A stretch of DNA of 64,000 bases from Pachyseris speciosa (lineage: Eukaryota; Cnidaria; Anthozoa; Scleractinia; Pachyseridae). Made by a program: the position numbers and the translations under genes. Shown here in pieces: positions 37,023-51,719 of the stretch; positions within the stretch are counted from its first letter, which is position 1, and every line of letters starts with the position of its first letter. The stretch covers positions 2,098,501 to 2,162,500 of the forward strand of contig JAEMWC010000022.1 of NCBI GenBank assembly GCA_016490735.1. The letters run 5' to 3'. The notes under the pieces were generated by a model. That model worked only from the letters and a program-made list of their open reading frames with translations. It made no database searches and was not told where the DNA came from.

Positions 37023-39955
37023 TGAAGGGCTCGGGGCAAGAACGTCCTCCCGGTTTTTGGTCGATTTTCGATGTGCTCAAAACAAACTGAGATTTGGCAT
37101 GTGGACTTCATTCCAGTTAAAAAACATTGCTCTGTATTTGTTTTGGTTGATTTCCTTTTCGTTTTCGAGAAATAACGTATGCAAAAAACCCAAGTCAGCT
37201 CATTCCCTTGCGTATTAATATTCATGCGCGAATTGAATTACCTTTAGGGCACGTGAAATGATTGACGCTTGGAAAGTATTGTTTGATAGTGTGACGTAGA
37301 CTATACATTTGGCGGTTAAAACATCGATTTAAGTTTCATTGATAGGAAACTTACGTGGCTGTGAGGTGTCGATTGCTAGCTAACTTTAATGGAAACTCGC
37401 CAGCCTGGTGGTCGAACGGACGTCATTTAAGTCTGTCGATCGGCAATTCAGACACTTCTGAAAGAAGCCAGTGGTGTTTCTCTGTGCGTGCCAAACGCTG
37501 GAACAAATCGCCAGGCGGGACAGTCTGAAAGCAACTCTCGTCTTAAAGCGGCCCGCAGTTGAGAGTCTTGGCCCATTTGCCAAAGGTTGCCGTGCTAGAA
37601 ATTCGGAAATAAGAGTTGTTTTTTGACTTAGGCGAAAATATCGGATGTTTGAAGACGTGTTGTGCGCGCTCGAAAGGATGTTTTTATGCCCACAATCCAA
37701 TGCGACACAGAGGGCGCTGTCTCCTTGAAAAGTTCTCGCGAGGACTGGAATGAATATTCGCTCGGCTGCGGTGGGAAAATTTTCACTTCGGAGCGGGAAC
37801 ATTACGGAGAATTCATCTAAGAGTGGGAAATCGGCAAGACGAGCAGTCAGTCCGTTTTCGATGAGCTGAGTATCTTGCAAACAGTGCATTTTCCATCGGT
37901 TTTCATTTCTAAACGGCACTTTCAGAATAGTAAGTTTTGCGTGGTTTTGGCGGTTGAGAAACGTCGGGCAAAGGATTCATTTTCGTCGTCAATGGAAAAT
38001 ATGGAACGAAAAATGGTATTAAAATCAAACTAAATGACGACAGGTCAAGAATTTGGACAACATGCCTAACTAGTTCTGAAGATATTCTTTAGCTTCAAAC
38101 TGCCGAAAATTTTGCATACCCGGTATATATGAAATTCGATCGCAACAATGGGCTGTCACACGACTCGCGTGAAAATAATTTTAACTGTTTATCTGGGGTG
38201 AAAATGCTTTTTGCCGTTAATCTCGCGTGAAAATACTTTTTGATGATGTTTACAAGACTCCATATAAGCGAACTAACCGAGGTACTCGCGATGCAAAAGT
38301 GATTTAATATCTTAAAATACGCCAGCATGTTTATCAGAGGACGCTGTCACCTTGTCACGTCATTTGTGCTTTGAATATTTGCTGCGTGCGGCAAAGAAAG
38401 TTTTCCTTGCACTGGTTTTCCAAGATACTCAGCTCATCGAAAACGGACTGACTGCTCGTCTTGCCGATTTCCCACTCTTAGATGAATTCTCCGTAATGTT
38501 CCCGCTCCGAAGTGAAAATTTTCCCACCGCAGCCGAGCGAATATTCATTTCCAGTCCTCGCGAGAACTTTTCAAGGAGACAGCGCCCTCTGTGGTCGCAT
38601 TGGATTGTGGGCATAAAAACATCCTTTCGAGCGCGCACAACACGTCTTCAAACATCCGATATTTTTCGCCTAAGTCAAAAAACAACTCTATTTCCGAATT
38701 TCTAGCACGGCAACCTTTGGCAAATGGGCCAAGACTCTCAACTGCGGGCCGCTCTTAAGACGAGAGTTGCTTTCAGACTGTCCCGCCTGGCTCAGTACTC
38801 TGTACTGCGAAACGCCGATTTGTTCCAGCGTTTGGCACGCACAGAGAAACACCACTGGCTTCTTTTTCAGAAGTGTCTGAATTGCGATCGACAGACTTAA
38901 ATGACGTCCGTTCGACCACCAGGCTGGCGAGTTTCCATTAAAGTTAGCTAGCAATCGACACCTCACAGCCACGTAAGTTTCCTATCAATGAAACTTAAAT
39001 CGATGTTTTAACCGCCAAATGTATAGTCTACGTCACACTATCAAACAATACTTTCCAAGCGTCAATCATTTCACGTGCCCTAAAGGTAATTCAATTCGCG
39101 CATGAATATTAATACGCAAGGGAATGAGCTGACTTGGGTTTTTTGCATACGTTATTTCTCGAAAACGAAGAGGAAATCAGCCAAAACAAATACAGAGCAA
39201 TGTTTTTTTAACTGGAATGAAGTCCCATGCCAAATCTCAGTTTTGTATTGAGCACATCGAAAATCGACCAAAAACGGGAGGACGTTCTTGCCCGAGCCCT
39301 TCATTGCTCAGATCGAATGTTCATTTTACATTTTGGTGCATTTCTTTGCCGTCCTTTGAAAATAACACTTTCAATGGCCAAATTGAAGGTACTGTGGAAG
39401 ACATCTTTCCAAAACAGTACTTTTTTTCATTCTTTTTCTTCATTTCAATGCCGTCACAACAATAATTGCTCAGATCGAGATGTTCATTTTACATTTTGGT
39501 GCATTTCTTTGCCGTCCTTTGAAAATAACACTTTCAATGGCCAATTGAAAGGTACTGTGGAAGACATCTTTTCAAAACAGTACTTTTTTCATTCTTTTTC
39601 TTCATTTCAATGCCGTCCACAACAATATTGCTCAGATCGAGATGTTCATTTTACATTTTGGTGCATTTTCTTTGCCGTCCTTTGAAATAACACTTTCAAA
39701 TGGCCAAATTGAAGGTACTGTGGAAGACATCTTTCCAAAACAGTACTTTTTTTCATTCTTTTTCTTATTTTCAATGCGTCCACAACAATAATTGCTCAGA
39801 TCGAGATGTTCATTTTACATTTTGGTGCATTTCTTTGCCGTCCTTTGAAAATAACACTTTCAAATGGCCAATTGAAGGTACTGTGGAAGACATCTTTCCA
39901 AAACAGTAGTACTTTTTTCATTCTTTTTCTTCATTTCAATGCCGTCCACAACAAT
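37023..39955 (-). repeat. Array unit 10 (isomer B, 2933 bp, hairpin deletion)
   Basis: The left arm lost 25 bp at 37510/37511, exactly spanning the CAGTAC-AGA-GTACTG palindrome present in other arms. Many other single-base indels occur throughout, including in block B (39304-39955). Confidence 0.92.
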
Positions 39956-42918
39956 TGAAGGGCTCGGGGCAAGAACGTCCTCCCGGTTTTTGGTCGATTT
40001 TCGATGTGCAAAACAAACTGAGATTTGGCATGTGGACTTCATTCCAGTTAAAAACATTGCTCTGTATTTGTTTTGGTTGATTTCCTTTTCGTTTTCGAGA
40101 AATAACGTATGCAAAAAACCCAAGTCAGCTCATCCCTTGCGTATTAATATTCATGCGCGAATTGAATTACCTTTAGGGCACGTGAAATGATTGACGCTTG
40201 GAAAGTATTGTTTGATAGTGTGACGTAGACTATACATTTGGCGGTTAAAACATCGATTTAAGTTTCATTGATAGGAAACTTACGTGGCTGTGAGGTGTCG
40301 ATTGCTAGCTAACTTTAATGGAAACTCGCCAGCCTGGTGGTCGAACGGACGTCATTTAAGTCTGTCGATCGGCAATTCAGACACTTCTGAAAGAAGCCAG
40401 TGGTGTTTCTCTGTGCGTGCCAAACGCTGGAACAAATCGGCGTTTCGCAGTACAGAGTACTGAGCCAGGCGGGACAGTCTGAAAGCAACTCTCGTCTTAA
40501 GAGCGGCCCGCAGTTGAGAGTCTTGGCCCATTTGCCAAAGGTTGCCGTGCTAGAAATTCGGAAATAAGAGTTTTTTGTTTTTGACTTAGGCGAAAAATAT
40601 CGGATGTTTGAAGACGTGTTGTGCGCGCTCGAAAGGATGTTTTATGCCCACAATCCAATGCGACCACAGAGGGCGCTGTCTCCTTGAAAAGTTCTCGCGA
40701 GGACTGGAAATGAATATTCGCTCGGCTGCGGTGGGAAAATTTTCACTTCGGAGCGGGAACATTACGGAGAATTCATCTAAGAGTGGGAAATCGGCAAGAC
40801 GAGCAGTCAGTCCGTTTTCGATGAGCTGAGTATCTTGCAAACAGTGCATTTTCCATCGGTTTTCATTTCTAAACGGCACTTTCAGAAATAGTAAGTTTTT
40901 GCGTGGTTTTGGCGGTTGAGAAAACGTCGGCAAAGGATTCATTTTCGTCGTCAAATGGAAAATATGGAACGAAAATGGTATTAAAATCAAACTAAATGAC
41001 GACAGGTCAAGAATTTGGACAACATGCCTAACTAGTTCTGAAGATATTCTTTAGCTTCAAACTGCCGAAAATTTGCATACCCGGTATATATGAAATTCGA
41101 TCGCACACAATGGGCTGTCACACGACTCGCGTGAAAATAATTTTAACTGTTTATCTGGGGTGAAAATGCTTTTTGCCGTTAATTCGCGTGAAAATACTTT
41201 TTGATGATGTTTACAAGACTCCATATAAGCGAACTAACCGAGGTACTCGATGCAAAAGTGATTTATATATCTTAAAAATACGCCAGCATGTTTATCAGAG
41301 GACGCTGTCACCTTGTCACGTCATTTGTGCTTTGAATATTTGCTGCGTGCGGCAAAGAAAGTTTTCCTTGCACTGGTTTCCAAGATACTCAGCTCATCGA
41401 AAACGGACTGACTGCTCGTCTTGCCGATTTCCCACTCTTAGATGAATTCTCCGTAATGTTCCCGCTCCGAAGTGAAAATTTTCCCACCGCAGCCGAGCGA
41501 ATATTCATTTCCAGTCCTCGCGAGAACTTTTCAAGGAGACAGCGCCCTCTGTGGTCGCATTGGATTGTGGGCATAAAAACATCCTTTCGAGCGCGCACAA
41601 CACGTCTTCAAACATCCGATATTTTTCGCCTAAGTCAAAAAACAACTCTTATTTCCGAATTTCTAGCACGGCAACCTTTGGCAAATGGGCCAAGACTCTC
41701 AACTGCGGGCCGCTCTTAAGACGAGAGTTGCTTTCAGACTGTCCCGCCTGGCTCAGTACTCTGTACTGCGAAACGCCGATTTGTTCCAGCGTTTGGCACG
41801 CACAGAGAAACACCACTGGCTTCTTTCAGAAGTGTCTGAATTGCCGATCGACAGACTTAAATGACGTCCGTTCGACCACCAGGCTGGCGAGTTTCCATTA
41901 AAGTTAGCTAGCAATCGACACCTCACAGCCACGTAAGTTTCCTATCAATGAAACTTAAATCGATGTTTTAACCGCCAAATGTATAGTCTACGTCACACTA
42001 TCAAACAATACTTTCCAAGCGTCAATCATTTCACGTGCCCTAAAGGTAATTCAATTCGCGCATGAATATTAATACGCAAGGGAATGAGCTGACTTGGGTT
42101 TTTTGCATACGTTATTTCTCGAAAACGAAGAGGAAATCAGCCAAAACAAATACAGAGCAATGTTTTTTAACTGGAATGAAGTCCACATGCCAAATCTCAG
42201 TTTGTATTGAGCACATCGAAAATCGACCAAAAACCGGGAGGACGTTCTTGCCCCGAGCCCTTCATTGCTCAGATCGAGATGTTCATTTTACATTTTGGTG
42301 CATTTCTTTGCCGTCCTTTGAAAATAACACTTTCAAATGGCCAAATTGAAGGTACTGTGGAAGACATCTTTCCAAAACAGTACTTTTTTCATTCTTTTTC
42401 TTCATTTCAATGCCGTCCACAACAATAATTGCTCAGATCGAGATGTTCATTTTACATTTTGGTGCATTTCTTTGCCGTCCTTTGAAAATAACACTTTCAA
42501 ATGGCCAAATTGAAGGTACTGTGGAAGACATCTTTCCAAAACAGTACTTTTTTCATTCTTTTTCTTCATTTCAATGCCGTCCACAACAATATTTGCTCAG
42601 ATCGAGATGTTCATTTTACATTTTGGTGCATTTCTTTGCCGTCCTTTGAAAATAACACTTTCAAATGGCCAAATTGAAGGTACTGTGGAAGACATCTTTC
42701 CAAAACAGTACTTTTTTCATTCTTTTTCTTCATTTCAATGCCGTCCACAACAATAATTGCTCAGATCGAGATGTTCATTTTACATTTTGGTGCATTTCTT
42801 TGCCGTCCTTTGAAAATAACACTTTCAAATGGCCAAATTGAAGGTACTGTGGAAAGACATCTTTCCAAAACAGTACTTTTTTCATTCTTTTTCTTCATTT
42901 CAATGCGTCCACAACAAT
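39956..42918 (-). repeat. Array unit 11 (isomer B, 2963 bp)
   Basis: Complete layout. Indels are frequent up to about 41380 (for example extra T residues near 40571 and an extra AT near 41268) and then become rare, so the noisy zone ends inside this unit. Confidence 0.93.
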
Positions 42919-45796
42919 TGAAGGGCTCGGGGCAAGAACGTCCTCCCGGTTTTTGGTCGATTTTCGATGTGCTCAAAACAAACTGAGATTTGGCATGTGG
43001 ACTTCATTCCAGTTAAAAAACATTGCTCTGTATTTGTTTTGGTTGATTTCCTTTTCGTTTTCGAGAAATAACGTATGCAAAAAACCCAAGTCAGCTCATT
43101 CCCTTGCGTATTAATATTCATGCGCGAATTGAATTACCTTTAGGGCACGTGAAATGATTGACGCTTGGAAAGTATTGTTTGATAGTGTGACGTAGACTAT
43201 ACATTTGGCGGTTAAAACATCGATTTAAGTTTCATTGATAGGAAACTTACGTGGCTGTGAGGTGTCGATTGCTAGCTAACTTTAATGGAAACTCGCCAGC
43301 CTGGTGGTCGAACGGACGTCATTTAAGTCTGTCGATCGGCAATTCAGACACTTCTGAAAGAAGCCAGTGGTGTTTCTCTGTGCGTGCCAAACGCTGGAAC
43401 AAATCGGCGTTTCGCAGTACAGAGTACTGAGCCAGGCGGGACAGTCTGAAAGCAACTCTCGTCTTAAGAGCGGCCCGCAGTTGAGAGTCTTGGCCCATTT
43501 GCCAAAGGTTGCCGTGCTAGAAATTCGGAAATAAGAGTTGTTTTTTGACTTAGGCGAAAAATATCGGATGTTTGAAGACGTGTTGTGCGCGCTCGAAAGG
43601 ATGTTTTTATGCCCACAATCCAATGCGACCACAGAGGGCGCTGTCTCCTTGAAAAGTTCTCGCGAGGACTGGAAATGAATATTCGCTCGGCTGCGGTGGG
43701 AAAATTTTCACTTCGGAGCGGGAACATTACGGAGAATTCATCTAAGAGTGGGAAATCGGCAAGACGAGCAGTCAGTCCGTTTTCGATGAGCTGAGTATCT
43801 TGCAAACAGTGCATTTTCCATCGGTTTTCATTTCTAAACGGCACTTTCAGAATAGTAAGTTTTGCGTGGTTTTGGCGGTTGAGAAACGTCGGCAAAGGAT
43901 TCATTTTCGTCGTCAAATGGAAAATATGGAACGAAAATGGTATTAAAATCAAACTAAATGACGACAGGTCAAGAATTTGGACAACATGCCTAACTAGTTC
44001 TGAAGATATTCTTTAGCTTCAAACTGCCGAAAATTTGCATACCCGGTATATATGAAATTCGATCGCACACAATGGGCTGTCACACGACTCGCGTGAAAAT
44101 AATTTTAACTGTTTATCTGGGGTGAAAATGCTTTTTGCCGTTAATCTCGCGTGAAAATACTTTTTGATGATGTTTACAAGACTCCATATAAGCGAACTAA
44201 CCGAGGTACTCGATGCAAAAGTGATTTATATCTTAAAATACGCCAGCATGTTTATCAGAGGACGCTGTCACCTTGTCACGTCATTTGTGCTTTGAATATT
44301 TGCTGCGTGCGGCAAAGAAAGTTTTCCTTGCACTGGTTTTCCAAGATACTCAGCTCATCGAAAACGGACTGACTGCTCGTCTTGCCGATTTCCCACTCTT
44401 AGATGAATTCTCCGTAATGTTCCCGCTCCGAAGTGAAAATTTTCCCACCGCAGCCGAGCGAATATTCATTTCCAGTCCTCGCGAGAACTTTTCAAGGAGA
44501 CAGCGCCCTCTGTGGTCGCATTGGATTGTGGGCATAAAAACATCCTTTCGAGCGCGCACAACACGTCTTCAAACATCCGATATTTTTCGCCTAAGTCAAA
44601 AAACAACTCTTATTTCCGAATTTCTAGCACGGCAACCTTTGGCAAATGGGCCAAGACTCTCAACTGCGGGCCGCTCTTAAGACGAGAGTTGCTTTCAGAC
44701 TGTCCCGCCTGGCTCAGTACTCTGTACTGCGAAACGCCGATTTGTTCCAGCGTTTGGCACGCACAGAGAAACACCACTGGCTTCTTTCAGAAGTGTCTGA
44801 ATTGCCGATCGACAGACTTAAATGACGTCCGTTCGACCACCAGGCTGGCGAGTTTCCATTAAAGTTAGCTAGCAATCGACACCTCACAGCCACGTAAGTT
44901 TCCTATCAATGAAACTTAAATCGATGTTTTAACCGCCAAATGTATAGTCTACGTCACACTATCAAACAATACTTTCCAAGCGTCAATCATTTCACGTGCC
45001 CTAAAGGTAATTCAATTCGCGCATGAATATTAATACGCAAGGGAATGAGCTGACTTGGGTTTTTTGCATACGTTATTTCTCGAAAACGAAGAGGAAATCA
45101 GCCAAAACAAATACAGAGCAATGTTTTTTAACTGGAATGAAGTCCACATGCCAAATCTCAGTTTGTATTGAGCACATCGAAAATCGACCAAAAACCGGGA
45201 GGACGTTCTTGCCCCGAGCCCTTCATTGCTCAGATCTGTGGAAGACATCTTTCCAAAACAGTACTTTTTTCATTCTTTTTCTTCATTTCAATGCCGTCCA
45301 CAACAATAATTGCTCAGATCGAGATGTTCATTTTACATTTTGGTGCATTTCTTTGCCGTCCTTTGAAAATAACACTTTCAAATGGCCAAATTGAAGGTAC
45401 TGTGGAAGACATCTTTCCAAAACAGTACTTTTTTCATTCTTTTTCTTCATTTCAATGCCGTCCACAACAATATTTGCTCAGATCGAGATGTTCATTTTAC
45501 ATTTTGGTGCATTTCTTTGCCGTCCTTTGAAAATAACACTTTCAAATGGCCAAATTGAAGGTACTGTGGAAGACATCTTTCCAAAACAGTACTTTTTTCA
45601 TTCTTTTTCTTCATTTCAATGCCGTCCACAAAAATTGCTCAGATCGAGATGTTCATTTTACATTTTGGTGCATTTCTTTGCCGTCCTTTGAAAATAACAC
45701 TTTCAAATGGCCAAATTGAAGGTACTGTGGAAGACATCTTTCCAAAACAGTACTTTTTTCATTCTTTTTCTTCATTTCAATGCCGTCCACAACAAT
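42919..45796 (-). repeat. Array unit 12 (isomer B, 2878 bp, shortened block B)
   Basis: Left arm 42919-43802, spacer 43803-44341, right arm 44342-45225. Block B (45226-45796) has its first subrepeat reduced by roughly 80-90 bp: at 45236 cagatc is followed directly by tgtggaagac. Confidence 0.94.
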
Positions 45797-48759
45797 TGAA
45801 GGGCTCGGGGCAAGAACGTCCTCCCGGTTTTTGGTCGATTTTCGATGTGCTCAAAACAAACTGAGATTTGGCATGTGGACTTCATTCCAGTTAAAAAACA
45901 TTGCTCTGTATTTGTTTTGGTTGATTTCCTTTTCGTTTTCGAGAAAATAACGTATGCAAAAAACCCAAGTCAGCTCATTCCCTTGCGTATTAATATTCAT
46001 GCGCGAATTGAATTACCTTTAGGGCACGTGAAATGATTGACGCTTGGAAAGTATTGTTTGATAGTGTGACGTAGACTATACATTTGGCGGTTAAAACATC
46101 GATTTAAGTTTCATTGATAGGAAACTTACGTGGCTGTGAGGTGTCGATTGCTAGCTAACTTTAATGGAAACTCGCCAGCCTGGTGGTCGAACGGACGTCA
46201 TTTAAGTCTGTCGATCGGCAATTCAGACACTTCTGAAAGAAGCCAGTGGTGTTTCTCTGTGCGTGCCAAACGCTGGAACAAATCGGCGTTTCGCAGTACA
46301 GAGTACTGAGCCAGGCGGGACAGTCTGAAAGCAACTCTCGTCTTAAGAGCGGCCCGCAGTTGAGAGTCTTGGCCCATTTGCCAAAGGTTGCCGTGCTAGA
46401 AATTCGGAAATAAGAGTTGTTTTTTGACTTAGGCGAAAAATATCGGATGTTTGAAGACGTGTTGTGCGCGCTCGAAAGGATGTTTTTATGCCCACAATCC
46501 AATGCGACCACAGAGGGCGCTGTCTCCTTGAAAAGTTCTCGCGAGGACTGGAAATGAATATTCGCTCGGCTGCGGTGGGAAAATTTTCACTTCGGAGCGG
46601 GAACATTACGGAGAATTCATCTAAGAGTGGGAAATCGGCAAGACGAGCAGTCAGTCCGTTTTCGATGAGCTGAGTATCTTGCAAACAGTGCATTTTCCAT
46701 CGGTTTTCATTTCTAAACGGCACTTTCAGAATAGTAAGTTTTGCGTGGTTTTGGCGGTTGAGAAACGTCGGCAAAGGATTCATTTTCGTCGTCAAATGGA
46801 AAATATGGAACGAAAATGGTATTAAAATCAAACTAAATGACGACAGGTCAAGAATTTGGACAACATGCCTAACTAGTTCTGAAGATATTCTTTAGCTTCA
46901 AACTGCCGAAAATTTGCATACCCGGTATATATGAAATTCGATCGCACACAATGGGCTGTCACACGACTCGCGTGAAAATAATTTTAACTGTTTATCTGGG
47001 GTGAAAATGCTTTTTGCCGTTAATCTCGCGTGAAAATACTTTTTGATGATGTTTACAAGACTCCATATAAGCGAACTAACCGAGGTACTCGATGCAAAAG
47101 TGATTTATATCTTAAAATACGCCAGCATGTTTATCAGAGGACGCTGTCACCTTGTCACGTCATTTGTGCTTTGAATATTTGCTGCGTGCGGCAAAGAAAG
47201 TTTTCCTTGCACTGGTTTTCCAAGATACTCAGCTCATCGAAAACGGACTGACTGCTCGTCTTGCCGATTTCCCACTCTTAGATGAATTCTCCGTAATGTT
47301 CCCGCTCCGAAGTGAAAATTTTCCCACCGCAGCCGAGCGAATATTCATTTCCAGTCCTCGCGAGAACTTTTCAAGGAGACAGCGCCCTCTGTGGTCGCAT
47401 TGGATTGTGGGCATAAAAACATCCTTTCGAGCGCGCACAACACGTCTTCAAACATCCGATATTTTTCGCCTAAGTCAAAAAACAACTCTTATTTCCGAAT
47501 TTCTAGCACGGCAACCTTTGGCAAATGGGCCAAGACTCTCAACTGCGGGCCGCTCTTAAGACGAGAGTTGCTTTCAGACTGTCCCGCCTGGCTCAGTACT
47601 CTGTACTGCGAAACGCCGATTTGTTCCAGCGTTTGGCACGCACAGAGAAACACCACTGGCTTCTTTCAGAAGTGTCTGAATTGCCGATCGACAGACTTAA
47701 ATGACGTCCGTTCGACCACCAGGCTGGCGAGTTTCCATTAAAGTTAGCTAGCAATCGACACCTCACAGCCACGTAAGTTTCCTATCAATGAAACTTAAAT
47801 CGATGTTTTAACCGCCAAATGTATAGTCTACGTCACACTATCAAACAATACTTTCCAAGCGTCAATCATTTCACGTGCCCTAAAGGTAATTCAATTCGCG
47901 CATGAATATTAATACGCAAGGGAATGAGCTGACTTGGGTTTTTTGCATACGTTATTTCTCGAAAACGAAGAGGAAATCAGCCAAAACAAATACAGAGCAA
48001 TGTTTTTTAACTGGAATGAAGTCCACATGCCAAATCTCAGTTTGTATTGAGCACATCGAAAATCGACCAAAAACCGGGAGGACGTTCTTGCCCCGAGCCC
48101 TTCATTGCTCAGATCGAGATGTTCATTTTTACATTTTGGTGCATTTCTTTGCCGTCCTTTGAAAATAACACTTTCAAATGGCCAAATTGAAGGTACTGTG
48201 GAAGACATCTTTCCAAAACAGTACTTTTTTCATTCTTTTTCTTCATTTCAATGCCGTCCACAACAATAATTGCTCAGATCGAGATGTTCATTTTACATTT
48301 TGGTGCATTTCTTTGCCGTCCTTTGAAAATAACACTTTCAAATGGCCAAATTGAAGGTACTGTGGAAGACATCTTTCCAAAACAGTACTTTTTTCATTCT
48401 TTTTCTTCATTTCAATGCCGTCCACAACAATATTTGCTCAGATCGAGATGTTCATTTTACATTTTGGTGCATTTCTTTGCCGTCCTTTGAAAATAACACT
48501 TTCAAATGGCCAAATTGAAGGTACTGTGGAAGACATCTTTCCAAAACAGTACTTTTTTCATTCTTTTTCTTCATTTCAATGCCGTCCACAAGAATAATTG
48601 CTCAGATCGAGATGTTCATTTTACATTTTGGTGCATTTCTTTGCCGTCCTTTGAAAATAACACTTTCAAATGGCCAAATTGAAGGTACTGTGGAAGACAT
48701 CTTTCCAAAACAGTACTTTTTTCATTCTTTTTCTTCATTTCAATGCCGTCCACAACAAT
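45797..48759 (-). repeat. Array unit 13 (isomer B, reference for layout)
   Basis: Left arm 45797-46681 (K-type tip), spacer C 46682-47220, right arm 47221-48104 (T-type tip), reversed block B 48105-48759 with four copies. The last B junction carries the variant caagaataattg instead of caacaataattg. Confidence 0.95.
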
Positions 48760-51719
48760 TGAAGGGCTCGGGGCAAGAACGTCCTCCCGGTTTTTGGTCG
48801 ATTTTCGATGTGCTCAAAACAAACTGAGATTTGGCATGTGGACTTCATTCCAGTTAAAAAACATTGCTCTGTATTTGTTTTGGTTGATTTCCTTTTCGTT
48901 TTCGAGAAATAACGTATGCAAAAAACCCAAGTCAGCTCATTCCCTTGCGTATTAATATTCATGCGCGAATTGAATTACCTTTAGGGCACGTGAAATGATT
49001 GACGCTTGGAAAGTATTGTTTGATAGTGTGACGTAGACTATACATTTGGCGGTTAAAACATCGATTTAAGTTTCATTGATAGGAAACTTACGTGGCTGTG
49101 AGGTGTCGATTGCTAGCTAACTTTAATGGAAACTCGCCAGCCTGGTGGTCGAACGGACGTCATTTAAGTCTGTCGATCGGCAATTCAGACACTTCTGAAA
49201 GAAGCCAGTGGTGTTTCTCTGTGCGTGCCAAACGCTGGAACAAATCGGCGTTTCGCAGTACAGAGTACTGAGCCAGGCGGGACAGTCTGAAAGCAACTCT
49301 CGTCTTAAGAGCGGCCCGCAGTTGAGAGTCTTGGCCCATTTGCCAAAGGTTGCCGTGCTAGAAATTCGGAAATAAGAGTTGTTTTTTGACTTAGGCGAAA
49401 AATATCGGATGTTTGAAGACGTGTTGTGCGCGCTCGAAAGGATGTTTTATGCCCACAATCCAATGCGACCACAGAGGGCGCTGTCTCCTTGAAAAGTTCT
49501 CGCGAGGACTGGAAATGAATATTCGCTCGGCTGCGGTGGGAAAATTTTCACTTCGGAGCGGGAACATTACGGAGAATTCATCTAAGAGTGGGAAATCGGC
49601 AAGACGAGCAGTCAGTCCGTTTTCGATGAGCTGAGTATCTTGCAAACAGTGCATTTTCCATCGGTTTTCATTTCTAAACGGCACTTTCAGAATAGTAAGT
49701 TTTGCGTGGTTTTGGCGGTTGAGAAACGTCGGCAAAGGATTCATTTTCGTCGTCAAATGGAAAATATGGAACGAAAATGGTATTAAAATCAAACTAAATG
49801 ACGACAGGTCAAGAATTTGGACAACATGCCTAACTAGTTCTGAAGATATTCTTTAGCTTCAAACTGCCGAAAATTTGCATACCCGGTATATATGAAATTC
49901 GATCGCACACAATGGGCTGTCACACGACTCGCGTGAAAATAATTTTAACTGTTTATCTGGGGTGAAAATGCTTTTTGCCGTTAATCTCGCGTGAAAATAC
50001 TTTTTGATGATGTTTACAAGACTCCATATAAGCGAACTAACCGAGGTACTCGATGCAAAAGTGATTTATATCTTAAAATACGCCAGCATGTTTATCAGAG
50101 GACGCTGTCACCTTGTCACGTCATTTGTGCTTTGAATATTTGCTGCGTGCGGCAAAGAAAGTTTTCCTTGCACTGGTTTTCCAAGATACTCAGCTCATCG
50201 AAAACGGACTGACTGCTCGTCTTGCCGATTTCCCACTCTTAGATGAATTCTCCGTAATGTTCCCGCTCCGAAGTGAAAATTTTCCCACCGCAGCCGAGCG
50301 AATATTCATTTCCAGTCCTCGCGAGAACTTTTCAAGGAGACAGCGCCCTCTGTGGTCGCATTGGATTGTGGGCATAAAAACATCCTTTCGAGCGCGCACA
50401 ACACGTCTTCAAACATCCGATATTTTTCGCCTAAGTCAAAAAACAACTCTTATTTCCGAATTTCTAGCACGGCAACCTTTGGCAAATGGGCCAAGACTCT
50501 CAACTGCGGGCCGCTCTTAAGACGAGAGTTGCTTTCAGACTGTCCCGCCTGGCTCAGTACTCTGTACTGCGAAACGCCGATTTGTTCCAGCGTTTGGCAC
50601 GCACAGAGAAACACCACTGGCTTCTTTCAGAAGTGTCTGAATTGCCGATCGACAGACTTAAATGACGTCCGTTCGACCACCAGGCTGGCGAGTTTCCATT
50701 AAAGTTAGCTAGCAATCGACACCTCACAGCCACGTAAGTTTCCTATCAATGAAACTTAAATCGATGTTTTAACCGCCAAATGTATAGTCTACGTCACACT
50801 ATCAAACAATACTTTCCAAGCGTCAATCATTTCACGTGCCCTAAAGGTAATTCAATTCGCGCATGAATATTAATACGCAAGGGAATGAGCTGACTTGGGT
50901 TTTTTGCATACGTTATTTCTCGAAAACGAAGAGGAAATCAGCCAAAACAAATACAGAGCAATGTTTTTTAACTGGAATGAAGTCCACATGCCAAATCTCA
51001 GTTTGTATTGAGCACATCGAAAATCGACCAAAAACCGGGAGGACGTTCTTGCCCCGAGCCCTTCATTGCTCAGATCGAGATGTTCATTTTACATTTTGGT
51101 GCATTTCTTTGCCGTCCTTTGAAAATAACACTTTCAAATGGCCAAATTGAAGGTACTGTGGAAGACATCTTTCCAAAACAGTACTTTTTTCATTCTTTTT
51201 CTTCATTTCAATGCCGTCCACAACAATAATTGCTCAGATCGAGATGTTCATTTTACATTTTGGTGCATTTCTTTGCCGTCCTTTGAAAATAACACTTTCA
51301 AATGGCCAAATTGAAGGTACTGTGGAAGACATCTTTCCAAAACAGTACTTTTTTCATTCTTTTTCTTCATTTCAATGCCGTCCACAACAATATTTGCTCA
51401 GATCGAGATGTTCATTTTACATTTTGGTGCATTTCTTTGCCGTCCTTTGAAAATAACACTTTCAAATGGCCAAATTGAAGGTACTGTGGAAGACATCTTT
51501 CCAAAACAGTACTTTTTTCATTCTTTTTCTTCATTTCAATGCCGTCCACAAGAATAATTGCTCAGATCGAGATGTTCATTTTACATTTTGGTGCATTTCT
51601 TTGCCGTCCTTTGAAAATAACACTTTCAAATGGCCAAATTGAAGGTACTGTGGAAGACATCTTTCCAAAACAGTACTTTTTTCATTCTTTTTCTTCATTT
51701 CAATGCCGTCCACAACAAT
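48760..51719 (-). repeat. Array unit 14 (isomer B, 2960 bp)
   Basis: Complete layout with the caagaataattg junction variant. One T is missing near 49446. Confidence 0.95.
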
